DNA of 64,000 nucleotides from Occidentia massiliensis (lineage in GTDB: Bacteria; Pseudomonadota; Alphaproteobacteria; Rickettsiales; Rickettsiaceae). A program made the position numbers and the translations under genes. A model generated the notes under the pieces. That model was not told where the DNA came from. It saw only the letters and a program-made list of their open reading frames with translations, and did no database searches. The stretch is taken from NCBI GenBank assembly GCA_000309075.1, contig CANJ01000026.1, positions 1 to 64,000 on the forward strand, written 5' to 3'. Positions 53,714-63,027 of this stretch are shown piece after piece; position 1 is the stretch's first letter; each line of letters starts with the position of its first letter.

Positions 53714-54589
53714 TTAACCTCTTAACAATCTTGCAGCTGCTGTTAAAGTATTTTTAATTAAGTAAGCAATTGTCATAGGTCCTACTCCCCCAGGTACTGG
53801 AGTAATAAAACTAACTAACTCTCTAATTTGAATAAAATCACCATCACCAATTAGAGCTTGCTTACCAGATTCATCAACAATATAATTTATTCCTACATCT
53901 ACAAAAGCCAAATTAGCAGAAAAATATTCTTTAGTTAAAAAGGCTGGTTTACCTACAGCTGATATCACTATATCAGCTGACGTTGTATAATCACTTAAAT
54001 TTCTAGTAAAAGAATGACAAATACTAACAGTACAATTATTTTGTAGCAATAATGTTGCAAGAGGTTTACCAACAATATTTGACCTGCCAATTATTACTAC
54101 ATTTTTTCCTTTAAGATCACCAACATAATGTTTTAGTAAATGCAAGCAACCCAGAGCAGTAGATGCAATAAATCCTTGATTTAACCCTATATTAAGATAT
54201 CCAATATTTAAAGGATGAAAGCCATCAACGTCTTTTTCAGGACTAATCCTTGTTATCACATTTGAATAATTAATATGAGACGGTAACGGTAGCTGAACAA
54301 TAATACCACAAACATTACTATTGTTATTTAAATTATCAATAACATCTAATAATTCATTTTCTTGCACAGATTCATCTAACTTAATTATCTCTGAATCCAT
54401 ACCAACATGCTTAGCTTTCTTTATTTTATTATTGACATAAATAAGACTAGCAGCATTATGACCAACAAGCACCACTACTAATTTTACCACTATATCAACT
54501 CTGCACTTAGTCTTTAAATCTGCTAAATCATTTTTTACATCTTCTAGTATCAAATTCGCAACAGCCACTCCATCCATAATTATTGCCAT
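53714..54589 (-). CDS. folD: methylenetetrahydrofolate dehydrogenase/cyclohydrolase FolD
   Basis: The protein has 291 residues. VVLVGHNAASLIYVNNKIKKAKHVGM holds the catalytic Lys and Tyr; CGIIVQLPLPSHI, DVDGFHPLNIG, VVIIGRSNIVGKPLATLLL (Rossmann fold) and TPVPGGVGPMTIAYLI are all family motifs. It interconverts methylene-, methenyl- and formyl-tetrahydrofolate with NADP. The first ATG overlaps the stop of the upstream ferredoxin-NADP reductase by one base (TAATG), so the pair is translated together. Confidence 0.96.
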   Translation of the reverse strand: MAIIMDGVAVANLILEDVKNDLADLKTKCRVDIVVKLVVVLVGHNAASLIYVNNKIKKAKHVGMDSEIIKLDESVQENELLDVIDNLNNNSNVCGIIVQLPLPSHINYSNVITRISPEKDVDGFHPLNIGYLNIGLNQGFIASTALGCLHLLKHYVGDLKGKNVVIIGRSNIVGKPLATLLLQNNCTVSICHSFTRNLSDYTTSADIVISAVGKPAFLTKEYFSANLAFVDVGINYIVDESGKQALIGDGDFIQIRELVSFITPVPGGVGPMTIAYLIKNTLTAAARLLRG

Positions 54590-55602
54590 TAAATAGGAAC
54601 TCCTTTAGTAGTAGAATGTTGAAAATGAAGTACCTTACCATCAAAAACCCTGCTATAGCAATGATGCAAAGCAGAAGCTGCTTCAGCAAAACCAGTAAGT
54701 ATTAATTTTAGTTTACCTGGATAAGACGCTACATCACCTATAGCATAGATACCTGGCACATTAGTTTCATAATTACCAAGGTTTACATCAATATGATGTA
54801 GTGAGGTTTTTATTCCCCACTGATAAATTGGGCCTAAATCAGCTGATAAACCAAAAAAAGCCAACAAATAATCTGCTGGTAGTGATTTTTTATTACCATT
54901 AAGATCAGATAGAACTACCTCTTTAATTATGCCATTTTCTCCAACTAAACCATTTAATTGATAAGGTATTATCTTATGTATTTTACCTTTTTCAACTAAT
55001 TGATTAATTCGTATAAGACTTTGGGGTAAGCATCTAAATGTTTGCCTACGATGAACTAAATATATTACTTCTGCTAACTCTGATAAAGATAATGCCCAAT
55101 CAACTGCAGAATCTCCACCACCAGCTATAACTATTTTTTTTCCCTTAAAGATCTCTCTACTTTTTACTGAATAAAATACTGTTTTATTTTCAAAATCTTC
55201 AATATTTTTAATAGGAGGTTTTTTAGGAACAAATGCTCCACTACCAGCAGCAATAATTAGCACTTTAGTAATAATTACATGCCCAGATGAAGTTACAACT
55301 TTTATCCTACTATCATCGTTAACCTTACATTCTACAACCTGTTGCCCTAAATAATAAGTTGGATTAAATGGCTCAGCTTGTTTTTTTAACTTTTCAACAA
55401 GTTCAGTACCAGTAATAATTGGATATGCTGGAATATCATAAATTGGTTTTTCTGGATAAAGAGCTACACATTGACCACCTAAACAATCTAGCACATCTAT
55501 TACATAGCACTTCATTCCAAGCATTCCAGCTTGAAATACTGTAAATAAACCAATTGGCCCAGCTCCTATAATAACTACATCTATATATTGCATTATTGAC
55601 AT
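54589..55602 (-). CDS. ferredoxin/flavodoxin-NADP+ reductase, thioredoxin-reductase-like type
   Basis: The protein has 337 residues. FAD site VVIIGAGPIGLFTVFQAGMLGMKCYVIDVLDCLGGQC and the NADP motif IVIAGGGDSAVDWALSL are clear; the C-terminal Gly-Asp is in YAIGDVASYPGKLKLILTGFAEAASA. There is no CxxC redox pair, so it is the FNR form found in Firmicutes and alphaproteobacteria and not a thioredoxin reductase. It could hand electrons to FdxA at 31.3 kb, but that link is an inference. It starts 140 bp from the divergent GTA-like gene and overlaps folD by one base. Confidence 0.9.
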   Translation of the reverse strand: MSIMQYIDVVIIGAGPIGLFTVFQAGMLGMKCYVIDVLDCLGGQCVALYPEKPIYDIPAYPIITGTELVEKLKKQAEPFNPTYYLGQQVVECKVNDDSRIKVVTSSGHVIITKVLIIAAGSGAFVPKKPPIKNIEDFENKTVFYSVKSREIFKGKKIVIAGGGDSAVDWALSLSELAEVIYLVHRRQTFRCLPQSLIRINQLVEKGKIHKIIPYQLNGLVGENGIIKEVVLSDLNGNKKSLPADYLLAFFGLSADLGPIYQWGIKTSLHHIDVNLGNYETNVPGIYAIGDVASYPGKLKLILTGFAEAASALHHCYSRVFDGKVLHFQHSTTKGVPI

Positions 55603-55805
55603 TATAATCTAACTTAAAATTAAGATTAGGGTAAGTTTTATAAATCAATTTGTTTTTAGTGACACTAAAAGCAAATAAATAAACAAAATTTAAGGTAATT
55701 TTTCTTATATAAAATTTAATATATTTTCAATATATTATTTATTTGCTCTTAGCGTACCAGGTTTTTAGTGTATTTTCAATATTGTTAAAAATATTGGAAA
55801 AGAGA

Positions 55806-58496
55806 ATGTTTACAAAACTATTTAGCATTATTGGTGGATATATAGGTAAATCCTTAGGAGGAGGAATATTATCAACCATTGGACGTTTCTCAGGTAAGTT
55901 AATTGGTAATTATTTAGATCAAAATCAACAACAATATGAAGAGCAGAATAAAGAAGTTTTTGAGTATTACCATCTAGGCAAGCATATTAACTCTTTAGAA
56001 ATACTACAACAAGCTTATGGTAATCATATTCCTTTAATATTCGGCATAGCAAAAGTTCATGCTACTATTATCTGGGCAAGTAACCCTAGAGTTCAAAAAA
56101 ACATTTATACTATTAATAAAGGTGCTACAGTAAATTCTATCCATCACTATAGTAACAATATTTATCATATATCAGTAGCTATGGCCTTATGTGAAGGACC
56201 AATTACCGATATAGGTAGAGTTTGGTACAATGATAACATAATTGATATCTCAACATATAAATATAGCCTTCATAAAGGCACAGAAGAACAAGAACCAGAT
56301 CCACTGATTAGTTCTATTGAAGGAGAAAATCAAACCCCTGCGTTTCGAGGATTAGCTTACATAGTCTTTGAAGATATTATTATTAATGATTTTAACAGTA
56401 AAATACCTATTTTCACTTTTGAAGTAATTAGAAAACCTTATGTTCAACAAGAACACACTAATAACGTTGAAGACCTCGTAAAGTCAATAATAATGATACC
56501 AGGAAGTGGAGAATTTGTTCTTGATACTGAAATTCAATATAAATATCTCCATTCTGAAAATGGAGTAATATTAGAAAAGGAAGCCATCAACTGCAATAAT
56601 GGTGACAAGGTAGCTAATAGTATTGTTAGCCTTAATCATCTATTAAAAACTTGTAATAATATTAAATGGGTAGCTCCTGTAGTTTGTTGGTTTGGAACAA
56701 GTTTAAATGCAGGAGAATGTAAAGTTTTACCTATAGTTGAATATAATGATTGTTTCTCTTCTACTTCAGAAAAATGGCAAGTTAGCCATTACAACCGTTA
56801 TACTGCTAGACTAGCTTCTAAAGATAGTAAAGGCAAAATAAGATATGGAGGCTCTATCAATGATAATAGTATAATTAGATATTTAAATTTATTAAAAAGC
56901 AAAAATTTAAAAATCATGTTTTATCCTATTGTCATGATGGATATTCCTGGTAAAGCTTGGCGTGGTTATATTACTGGTACAGCTGACACCATTGCAAATT
57001 TTTTTAGAGGTGGCCAAGAATTCAGTCCTAATAATCCCAAAGATGGTTCGTATAATGCTTTCATTCTACACTATGCTACTTTAGTTAAAGGTATGGTTGA
57101 TGCATTTATTATTGGCTCTGAATTAAAAGGCCTCACTAAAGTTCAAGATATCTATCAAAAATTTCCAGCAGTAGAAGAGTTAATAAAACTTGCTGATTGT
57201 ATAAAATCCATATTAGGGCCACAAACTCTAGTTAGCTATGCTGCTGATTGGAGTGAATATCATCACATTGATACGGTAAGTGGCTATTGGTATAATTTAG
57301 ATCCATTATGGGCATGTGAATCTATCGATTTTATCGGTATTGATGCTTACTTTCCTCTTACCAAATCTATAAGTTCAGACATTTTTATAGATGAAATAAA
57401 ACAAGGCTGGCAATCAGGAGAAGGCTATGACTATCATATCAACAAAGATGGATCACAAATACAATACAATAACCAACGTTTTGCTTGGAAAAACATTGAA
57501 TATTGGTGGAGTAATATTCATGTTGATTCTAATGGTAAAAAAACATTATGGCAACCAAAAATGAAAAAAATCTGGTTCACTGAATTCGGCTTTCCTTCTA
57601 TTGATAAAGCTACTAATCAACCTAATATTTTTTATGACCCATATTCTAGCTCTAGTGGAATACCATTACACTCTACCGGTGAAATAGACTTTGCTATTCA
57701 AAGAAAAGCTATTAAAGCTAGCTTAGAATATTGGCAAAATTCTCCTATGGTAGAAAACATGTTTCTTTGGGCATGGGATGCTAGGCCTTACCCTGCATTT
57801 CCATCTAACTCTTATTGGAGTGACGGTAACTTATGGGAATCTGGCCACTGGGTTAGTGGCAAGTTTATGTATGCAAATTTAGCTTCAGTAATTATAGAAC
57901 TATGTATTAAATGTGGCATAGATGTACAAAAAATTGATGTCACTTCACTCAACGATAATATTGACGGCTTGTTAATAAGTAAAAATCATCAAGTCATCGA
58001 TATCATTAATATGTTAAGATGCTGCTACTTTTTTGACCTAATAATTAGTAATATTGATAAAGTATCTTTTATTAAAAGAGGTAAGAAAAATACTTTTACT
58101 TTATCAGTAAATAACTGTGTAAATCAACAAGACTATACTCCTGTAAACTATATAATAGTTCCCAGTAACCAAATTTTAAATGATATAAACCTACAGTTTA
58201 TAGATATAAATAATAATTATAATATAGCTATAAGTAAAAACTCCCAAGAACAAGAAAGTTACAATAAACCATATAATTTATGTCTCCCAGTAGTAATGTC
58301 ATTATCACAAGCACAAAATATTTGCCAAGCAATTTTAAGAAATGCTAATGCTGAAAGCCAGGCCTTTAGTTTTATATTACCTATCAATTATATAAATCTT
58401 GAAGTATCAGATATAATAACTCTAGAAGAAAATAACTTAACATATGTTATTAGAATTACTAATAATATGTTATTCTCAGTTTTTAATGAAAATTAA
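55806..58496 (+). CDS. GTA-like host-specificity tail protein (TIM-barrel domain), first part
   Basis: The product has about 896 residues from ATG 55806 (GGAAAAGAGA just upstream; the longer frame from 55743 is less likely). The N-terminus IIGGYIGKSLGGGILSTIGRFSGK is a tail-tip membrane-like segment. Residues about 285-720 form the GTA_TIM domain: FYPIVMMDIPGKAWRGYITG, FIIGSELKGLT with a likely catalytic Glu, SYAADWSEYHH, IDFIGIDAYFPL, IWFTEFGFPSIDKATNQPN with the second Glu, and FLWAWDARPYPAFP. This is the megatron-like protein at the tail tip of gene transfer agents, about 1280 residues in Rhodobacter. Here it ends at 58496 while the rest continues in the next frame. A rickettsial GTA remnant is the best reading. 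Confidence 0.88.
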   Translation: MFTKLFSIIGGYIGKSLGGGILSTIGRFSGKLIGNYLDQNQQQYEEQNKEVFEYYHLGKHINSLEILQQAYGNHIPLIFGIAKVHATIIWASNPRVQKNIYTINKGATVNSIHHYSNNIYHISVAMALCEGPITDIGRVWYNDNIIDISTYKYSLHKGTEEQEPDPLISSIEGENQTPAFRGLAYIVFEDIIINDFNSKIPIFTFEVIRKPYVQQEHTNNVEDLVKSIIMIPGSGEFVLDTEIQYKYLHSENGVILEKEAINCNNGDKVANSIVSLNHLLKTCNNIKWVAPVVCWFGTSLNAGECKVLPIVEYNDCFSSTSEKWQVSHYNRYTARLASKDSKGKIRYGGSINDNSIIRYLNLLKSKNLKIMFYPIVMMDIPGKAWRGYITGTADTIANFFRGGQEFSPNNPKDGSYNAFILHYATLVKGMVDAFIIGSELKGLTKVQDIYQKFPAVEELIKLADCIKSILGPQTLVSYAADWSEYHHIDTVSGYWYNLDPLWACESIDFIGIDAYFPLTKSISSDIFIDEIKQGWQSGEGYDYHINKDGSQIQYNNQRFAWKNIEYWWSNIHVDSNGKKTLWQPKMKKIWFTEFGFPSIDKATNQPNIFYDPYSSSSGIPLHSTGEIDFAIQRKAIKASLEYWQNSPMVENMFLWAWDARPYPAFPSNSYWSDGNLWESGHWVSGKFMYANLASVIIELCIKCGIDVQKIDVTSLNDNIDGLLISKNHQVIDIINMLRCCYFFDLIISNIDKVSFIKRGKKNTFTLSVNNCVNQQDYTPVNYIIVPSNQILNDINLQFIDINNNYNIAISKNSQEQESYNKPYNLCLPVVMSLSQAQNICQAILRNANAESQAFSFILPINYINLEVSDIITLEENNLTYVIRITNNMLFSVFNEN

Positions 58497-59406
58497 TGCA
58501 GTACTTGAAGATATTTCTTCTTACCAATTTAAAATCAATAAAACTAACCAACTAACTCAAAATATACAATTAGAAGATATAAGATTAGTAATATTTGAAA
58601 TACCAGCTTTGCCAACTGTAAATATAAACCATTCCTTTATAATAATTGCAGGGTCTTTCTCAACTAAACAACAATTATTTTTTAAAACTTCTGCTAATAG
58701 CAACTATATAAATGTAGGAGAACTTTATGGAACCAGTATTATAGGTACTATAACATCTTATTATGATAAGGCATTACATCACCTACTTATTGATGAAGTT
58801 TCTCACTTTATCATATACTCTAAAAGACTGATTACATCTATATCTGACGATGATTTTTGGCAAGGAAAATCTTTTGCTATAATAGGTAGTGAAATAATAA
58901 GATTTAGAGATGTCATAAATTTAAAAAATAACTTCTATAAGATCTCTTATCTTGCTAGAGGAGAACTAGGCACAGAACAACATATTGGCTATCACAAATT
59001 AGGAGAAAACTTTGTTTTACTTAACCAAAATAACTTTATCCTAGAAGTAGCTAATATAAAATCAGAAAGTATTTTATCTTTTAAAATCTCTAATAATCCA
59101 CAAAAAGAAGATATTACCTATTATGATATTTCTAGTAAACCTCTACCCCCAGTAATTATAGATTCAGAAATAACTAAAACACATATTAAAGTGAGATGGT
59201 ATGGTAGAAATAAAACATTTGACGATTGGAAACAAGAATGTAATTCTGAAATAAAAAAATATCTGATAATAGCCAACCAAAATAATGTAACACTGCTGTC
59301 TGATAGTACAACTAATACTCAAATTTCTTTAAAATTGAAAAATTTTAATCTTAGTCAAGCTATTAACATATGTATAATAAGCATAGATGCTAAAGCTATG
59401 CCTTAG
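58486..59406 (+). CDS. GTA-like tail protein, C-terminal part in a shifted frame
   Basis: The product has 306 residues from the ATG at 58486, which overlaps the end of the first part. SDDDFWQGKSFAIIGSEIIRFRD and YKISYLARGELGTEQHIGYHKLGENF match the C-terminal end of the GTA megatron family (E-I-L-Q-F, R-L-S-R-L-L-R-G-Q-A-G-T-E). One base less in the run of five T (58480-58484) would give one continuous frame reading FSVLMKINAVLEDI. It is thus either the second half of a broken gene or a split gene with coupled start. No ribosome-binding site is visible for the ATG at 58486. Confidence 0.8.
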   Translation: MKINAVLEDISSYQFKINKTNQLTQNIQLEDIRLVIFEIPALPTVNINHSFIIIAGSFSTKQQLFFKTSANSNYINVGELYGTSIIGTITSYYDKALHHLLIDEVSHFIIYSKRLITSISDDDFWQGKSFAIIGSEIIRFRDVINLKNNFYKISYLARGELGTEQHIGYHKLGENFVLLNQNNFILEVANIKSESILSFKISNNPQKEDITYYDISSKPLPPVIIDSEITKTHIKVRWYGRNKTFDDWKQECNSEIKKYLIIANQNNVTLLSDSTTNTQISLKLKNFNLSQAINICIISIDAKAMP

Positions 59407-59448
59407 TGACAACACAAAATTATATTATTTAAAATCATATTAAGAATT

Positions 59449-60150
59449 ATGAAAATAAAAACTCCTGAAAAAACTTTTCACTTTGGGCTAAATTTGATGA
59501 TTCCCATGCAAATTAATAAAGAGCTAATTTACAATGAATCAATTGCTACAATTGATTCTCTTTGCAGCTTCATAGTACAAGATTTTATCTCTAATCTTCC
59601 AACAAAGTTAGAGTTAGGTAAAAAATATATATTAACAGATCAAGAACATAATAACAAAATTTGCTATTCTCTACCTAACAAAAACTGGCAATTTTTCCAA
59701 CCATTTACTGGTATGGTAGTTTTTATTTATAGCCAAAAACAACTTTATTATTTTGATAATAATAAATGGAATAAATATTGTGAATATGGAGACCTATTTA
59801 TAGTTGGAAGTAAGATATTTAGCTATAGTAACGATAATAAAAATATTATTACTATATCAATTCCAAGCTACAAAAGCTTTTTCTATATTACTATTAATCA
59901 AGATTTAGAAATAGATCTTGCTAAGGTAAACTCAAAATTATTAACAATTATTTTAGAATGTAACCGTAAGACTTCTAAGGAATTCAATATTAGTATTAAG
60001 CAAAAAGTTATTTGGTCACCACAATATTTTCCATCTAACTTACAATTAAGCAATAAAGATGTAGTCATGCTAAAACTATATCCTTTATCAAATACTAATA
60101 ACACCTTTTTAGGAGAGTGGAATATTTTTTCAATAGGAGAAGAACAATGA
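59449..60150 (+). CDS. DUF2793-like protein of the GTA tail region
   Basis: The protein has 233 residues. FHFGLNLMIPMQINKELIYNESIATIDSL near the start and LELGKKYILTDQEHN, NWQFFQPFTGMVVFIYSQ, YYFDNNKWNKY in the middle follow the DUF2793 pattern (L-x-Q-x-x-K-x-x-x-x-N-E-A-L-x-x-L-D; G-x-x-Y-I-V; W-x-F-x-x-P-x-x-G; D-x-x-x-W), a family that follows the megatron gene in alphaproteobacterial GTA or prophage clusters. It is probably a tail or fiber component. The function in this organism is uncertain. Its stop overlaps the start of the holin-like gene (ATGA). Confidence 0.65.
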   Translation: MKIKTPEKTFHFGLNLMIPMQINKELIYNESIATIDSLCSFIVQDFISNLPTKLELGKKYILTDQEHNNKICYSLPNKNWQFFQPFTGMVVFIYSQKQLYYFDNNKWNKYCEYGDLFIVGSKIFSYSNDNKNIITISIPSYKSFFYITINQDLEIDLAKVNSKLLTIILECNRKTSKEFNISIKQKVIWSPQYFPSNLQLSNKDVVMLKLYPLSNTNNTFLGEWNIFSIGEEQ

Positions 60151-60602
60151 TATCTTTACTAGCCTCTATAGTTGGATTTATGAGCTCTATTATACCGGAA
60201 ATCCTTAAATTTATTCAAGACAAAAGCGAAAAACAGCATGCAAAAACCATGTTTGATAAACAACTACAAATGATGTTTTATTCTAACAATAAAGACCTAG
60301 AAAAGGTCTATTTAAATAATGCTTTATCTGAACGCACTGCTCTCTACTCAACTTATAAAACTGGTATAGGCTGGATTGATGCCATTAACGGCAGTGTCAG
60401 ACCAGTATTAGCATACAGCTTTTTCATTATATATACTGGAGTAAAATTTTTACAGTATGAGTTTATTAAATCAACACCACATATTATAGAATATATCGAC
60501 ATATTATGGAGCAGTGATGACCAAGCTATTTTTGCTATTATAATAAGTTTTTATTTTGGCCAGCGTACTTTTAGCAAACTACGATATAAAAAACCTAGTT
60601 AA
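60147..60602 (+). CDS. three-helix holin-like protein of the GTA cluster
   Basis: The protein has 151 residues from the ATG at 60147, chosen because AGGAGAAG lies just before it; a longer frame from 60117 lacks such a site. Hydrophobic segments: MISLLASIVGFMSSIIPEILKF (1-22), PVLAYSFFIIYTGVKFL (about 95-111) and FAIIISFYFGQRTF (near 131-145). NGSVRPVLAY is a typical motif of the GTA holin 3TM family, used in lysis for gene-transfer-agent release. It is coupled to the DUF2793 gene. No endolysin is visible next to it. The assignment rests on topology and this motif. Confidence 0.7.
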   Translation: MISLLASIVGFMSSIIPEILKFIQDKSEKQHAKTMFDKQLQMMFYSNNKDLEKVYLNNALSERTALYSTYKTGIGWIDAINGSVRPVLAYSFFIIYTGVKFLQYEFIKSTPHIIEYIDILWSSDDQAIFAIIISFYFGQRTFSKLRYKKPS

Positions 60603-60651
60603 GTTATAACTAAAAAACAATAAATAACTTTCTCAAGTAATTATCCCAACT

Positions 60652-60680
60652 AAATAGAAAGTATATGAAGCTTTCTATTT
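60652..60680 (+). terminator. terminator of the GTA-like gene run
   Basis: The arms AAATAGAAAG (60652-60661) and CTTTCTATTT (60671-60680) are perfectly complementary with a 9-base loop and are followed by a T-rich run (ATATCTTTTCATTCATTTTATT). It lies 50 bp after the holin-like stop. Confidence 0.72.
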
Positions 60681-60768
60681 ATATCTTTTCATTCATTTTA
60701 TTATAGATCCATACATTTATATACTAATATATAAATTACATTTTTACTCTTTAAAATAAAACCAACTA

Positions 60769-60792
60769 AAGTAATTATTTAAGTAATTACTT
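60769..60792. repeat. tandem 12-bp repeat, two copies
   Basis: AAGTAATTATTT and AAGTAATTACTT stand head to tail; they differ at one base. The second is also a perfect palindrome. Only two copies, between convergent transcripts. Confidence 0.45.
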
Positions 60793-60818
60793 ATATTTTT
60801 AATGATTAATTTTTACGC

Positions 60819-60848
60819 TTATCTGTAAAAAACCATTTTTATAGATAA
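60819..60848. terminator. hairpin at the clpP 3' end
   Basis: TTATCTGTAAAAA (60819-60831) and TTTTTATAGATAA (60836-60848) pair over 13 bp with one G-U and a 4-base loop. It begins five bases beyond the clpP stop on the minus strand and is flanked by A/T runs, so it can end both converging transcripts. Confidence 0.65.
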
Positions 60849-60853
60849 AAATA

Positions 60854-61486
60854 TTATTTAACTGTAAGGTTATGATGATTCTCTGTTATATGATCAACTA
60901 AACCAAAATCCTTTGCAACTATTGGATCCATAAAATTATCACGTTCCATACTGCTCTCTATTGTTTTTAATGATTTCCCAGTGTGTTTTACATATAAACT
61001 ATTAAGCATTTTTTTTATTTTAATTGTCTCTTTAGCATGAATTTCTATATCTGTAGCCTGACCTTGATACCCCCCTGAAGGTTGATGAATCATCACCCTA
61101 CTATGAGGCAAACAATGCCGCATCCCTTTCTCTCCTGCTGCAAGTAATAATGAGCCCATTGAGCAAGCTTGCCCTAAACAAAAGGTCGACACAGGAGGTT
61201 TAATATATTGCATAGTATCATATATGGCCATTCCTGCAGTAACTACTCCTCCAGGAGAATTTATATACATGAAAATTTTCTTTTCAGAATCTTCTGCTTC
61301 AAGAAATAGTAATTGTGCTATTATTAAATTTGCCATATTATCCTCTATCCCACCACATACAAATATAATCCTGTCTTTCAGCAATCTTGAATAAATATCA
61401 TAGGCACGTTCTCCAAAATTTGTTTGTTCAACAACAATTGGAACATATAACGAGGATTGATTATGGGACTTTTTATTATGAATCAT
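60854..61486 (-). CDS. clpP: ATP-dependent Clp protease proteolytic subunit
   Basis: The protein has 210 residues. [29 protein letters not shown] is the ClpP N-terminus; catalytic Ser in [14 protein letters not shown] (about residue 107), His in [14 protein letters not shown] (about 132) and Asp in [14 protein letters not shown] (about 181) form the triad. It forms the 14-subunit protease core that works with ClpX or ClpA. The next gene on its 5' side is tig, 38 bp away. clpX is not in the window. Confidence 0.97.
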   Translation of the reverse strand: MIHNKKSHNQSSLYVPIVVEQTNFGERAYDIYSRLLKDRIIFVCGGIEDNMANLIIAQLLFLEAEDSEKKIFMYINSPGGVVTAGMAIYDTMQYIKPPVSTFCLGQACSMGSLLLAAGEKGMRHCLPHSRVMIHQPSGGYQGQATDIEIHAKETIKIKKMLNSLYVKHTGKSLKTIESSMERDNFMDPIVAKDFGLVDHITENHHNLTVK

Positions 61487-61524
61487 AAAATATCCTATGA
61501 AAAAAACTTCTCATTACTAATATA

Positions 61525-62895
61525 TTATTTTTTATTTTTCAATTTTAACATATTAATATTTTCTTGTTGTAAGAAATTATCTAATTCTTCTATAGTACAA
61601 TTTTTTTCTGTAACACTAAGCTCTTTTTCAATAATAGTATTAATAGTTTTAAACTCAATTATAGGCCCTACCAAATTTTCAACAGCTTTAGGATTTGATT
61701 TATAAAATTCAATAATTTTATTTGCTTGATCTGGATATTGACGCATTCTTTGTAATATTACTTGCTCTATATCTGAATTTTCAACTTTTATACCCTTTTC
61801 TTTAGCATAATGAGAAAGAAATAAGCCTATCTTTACTCTTCTAGATGACATATATTTGTAATATTCTTCAAGATCTTGCTCAGATTTTTCTTTTAACAAC
61901 AAATCCTGATCTTTTAAATTACTAGTCTCTACTTTTATCATATCATATTCTTTCTTCAGTAATGATGGTGGAAGATCATAATCTAATATGTTTTCTAATT
62001 TATTAAAAAAATGCATTTTCAATAACGTGTAACTATGATTATCATATTCCATGCTTATAATATTTCTAACTTTTTCTTTCAAATCAGCAAGGTCTTTTGC
62101 CTTAATCCTTTTTGCAAAATCATCATCTATCTTAACAGCTACAGGAGCTTTAATTTCTTTAATCTTAATCCTAAAAATAGCAGATTTACCAATAAGACTC
62201 TTAATTTGATAATCTTTGGGAAAGACAACATTTACACTAACTTCATCTCCTATGTTACTACCTACTAACTGATCTTCACATTCTGGAACAAATTTTCTAC
62301 TACCTAATACAAATTCAAAATCTTTATTACTATCAGATATATTATTATCCATCTCCATATAAAAATCAACCAACAACTTATCACCTTTACAAGCACTTAT
62401 CTTACTATCCTGATAATCATTGTAATTACTTGCCATTTTTTTAATGTAATCGCTTACATTATCATCTGTAATTTTTATTACCATTTTTTCAAGACTAATT
62501 TCACCAAAATCTATTATCTTAATTTCTGGTAACAATTCCAATTTCAATATAAATTCTACTCCTTCATCCATATCTTTTCTATTTTCAATATTAGGATCAA
62601 TTGCTAAATTGAAATTGTTCTCCTTAATGATATCAATAATTGAATCACTTATCTCTTTTTTTATAGCATCAGCTTTAACAGAAATACTATATTTACTTTT
62701 AACCAACTGCAATTTGTTCTTAAGCAAATGCGAAGAGATCTTAGTATCTTTCTTCACCTTTCTAAAGCCAGGAAGATTAATTTTAGTAGCTAAAGATTCA
62801 ATCTCTAAATCAAATCTTTTTTGAATTTGCTCAGATGGAATTAAAACTTTGAAGTGCCTCTCAAGACCGTCATTTTTTAATTGGTTAACTTGCAT
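61525..62895 (-). CDS. tig: trigger factor (peptidyl-prolyl isomerase chaperone)
   Basis: The protein has 456 residues. The ribosome-docking signature G-F-R-x-G-x-x-P is reduced to LPGFRKVKK near residue 40, keeping F-R-K. The FKBP-like domain starts around 160 (ACKGDKLLVDFYMEMD), and the C-terminal arms contain VKIGLFLSHYAKEKGIKVENSDIEQVI. It binds nascent chains at the exit tunnel. It leads the tig-clpP pair, a classic operon. tRNA-Leu lies 38 bp upstream on the same strand. Confidence 0.93.
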   Translation of the reverse strand: MQVNQLKNDGLERHFKVLIPSEQIQKRFDLEIESLATKINLPGFRKVKKDTKISSHLLKNKLQLVKSKYSISVKADAIKKEISDSIIDIIKENNFNLAIDPNIENRKDMDEGVEFILKLELLPEIKIIDFGEISLEKMVIKITDDNVSDYIKKMASNYNDYQDSKISACKGDKLLVDFYMEMDNNISDSNKDFEFVLGSRKFVPECEDQLVGSNIGDEVSVNVVFPKDYQIKSLIGKSAIFRIKIKEIKAPVAVKIDDDFAKRIKAKDLADLKEKVRNIISMEYDNHSYTLLKMHFFNKLENILDYDLPPSLLKKEYDMIKVETSNLKDQDLLLKEKSEQDLEEYYKYMSSRRVKIGLFLSHYAKEKGIKVENSDIEQVILQRMRQYPDQANKIIEFYKSNPKAVENLVGPIIEFKTINTIIEKELSVTEKNCTIEELDNFLQQENINMLKLKNKK

Positions 62896-62933
62896 GCATA
62901 AAACCTCTTAATGATGATAGCAATTTCTTAACA

Positions 62934-63017
62934 TGGTGCGGATGGAGGGACTTGAACCCCCACGCATTTCAGCGCCAGAACCTAAATCTGGTACGTCTAC
63001 CATTTCGCCACATCCGC
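62934..63017 (-). tRNA. tRNA-Leu (anticodon TAG)
   Basis: This is an 84-base class II tRNA with a variable arm. Acceptor GCGGATG pairs with CATCCGC; anticodon stem CCAGA/TCTGG with loop TTTAGGT (anticodon TAG); T arm GGGGG-TTCAAGT-CCCTC; discriminator A and encoded CCA. Reads CUA and, by wobble, other CUN codons. Confidence 0.95.
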
Positions 63018-63027
63018 ACAATTTAAT

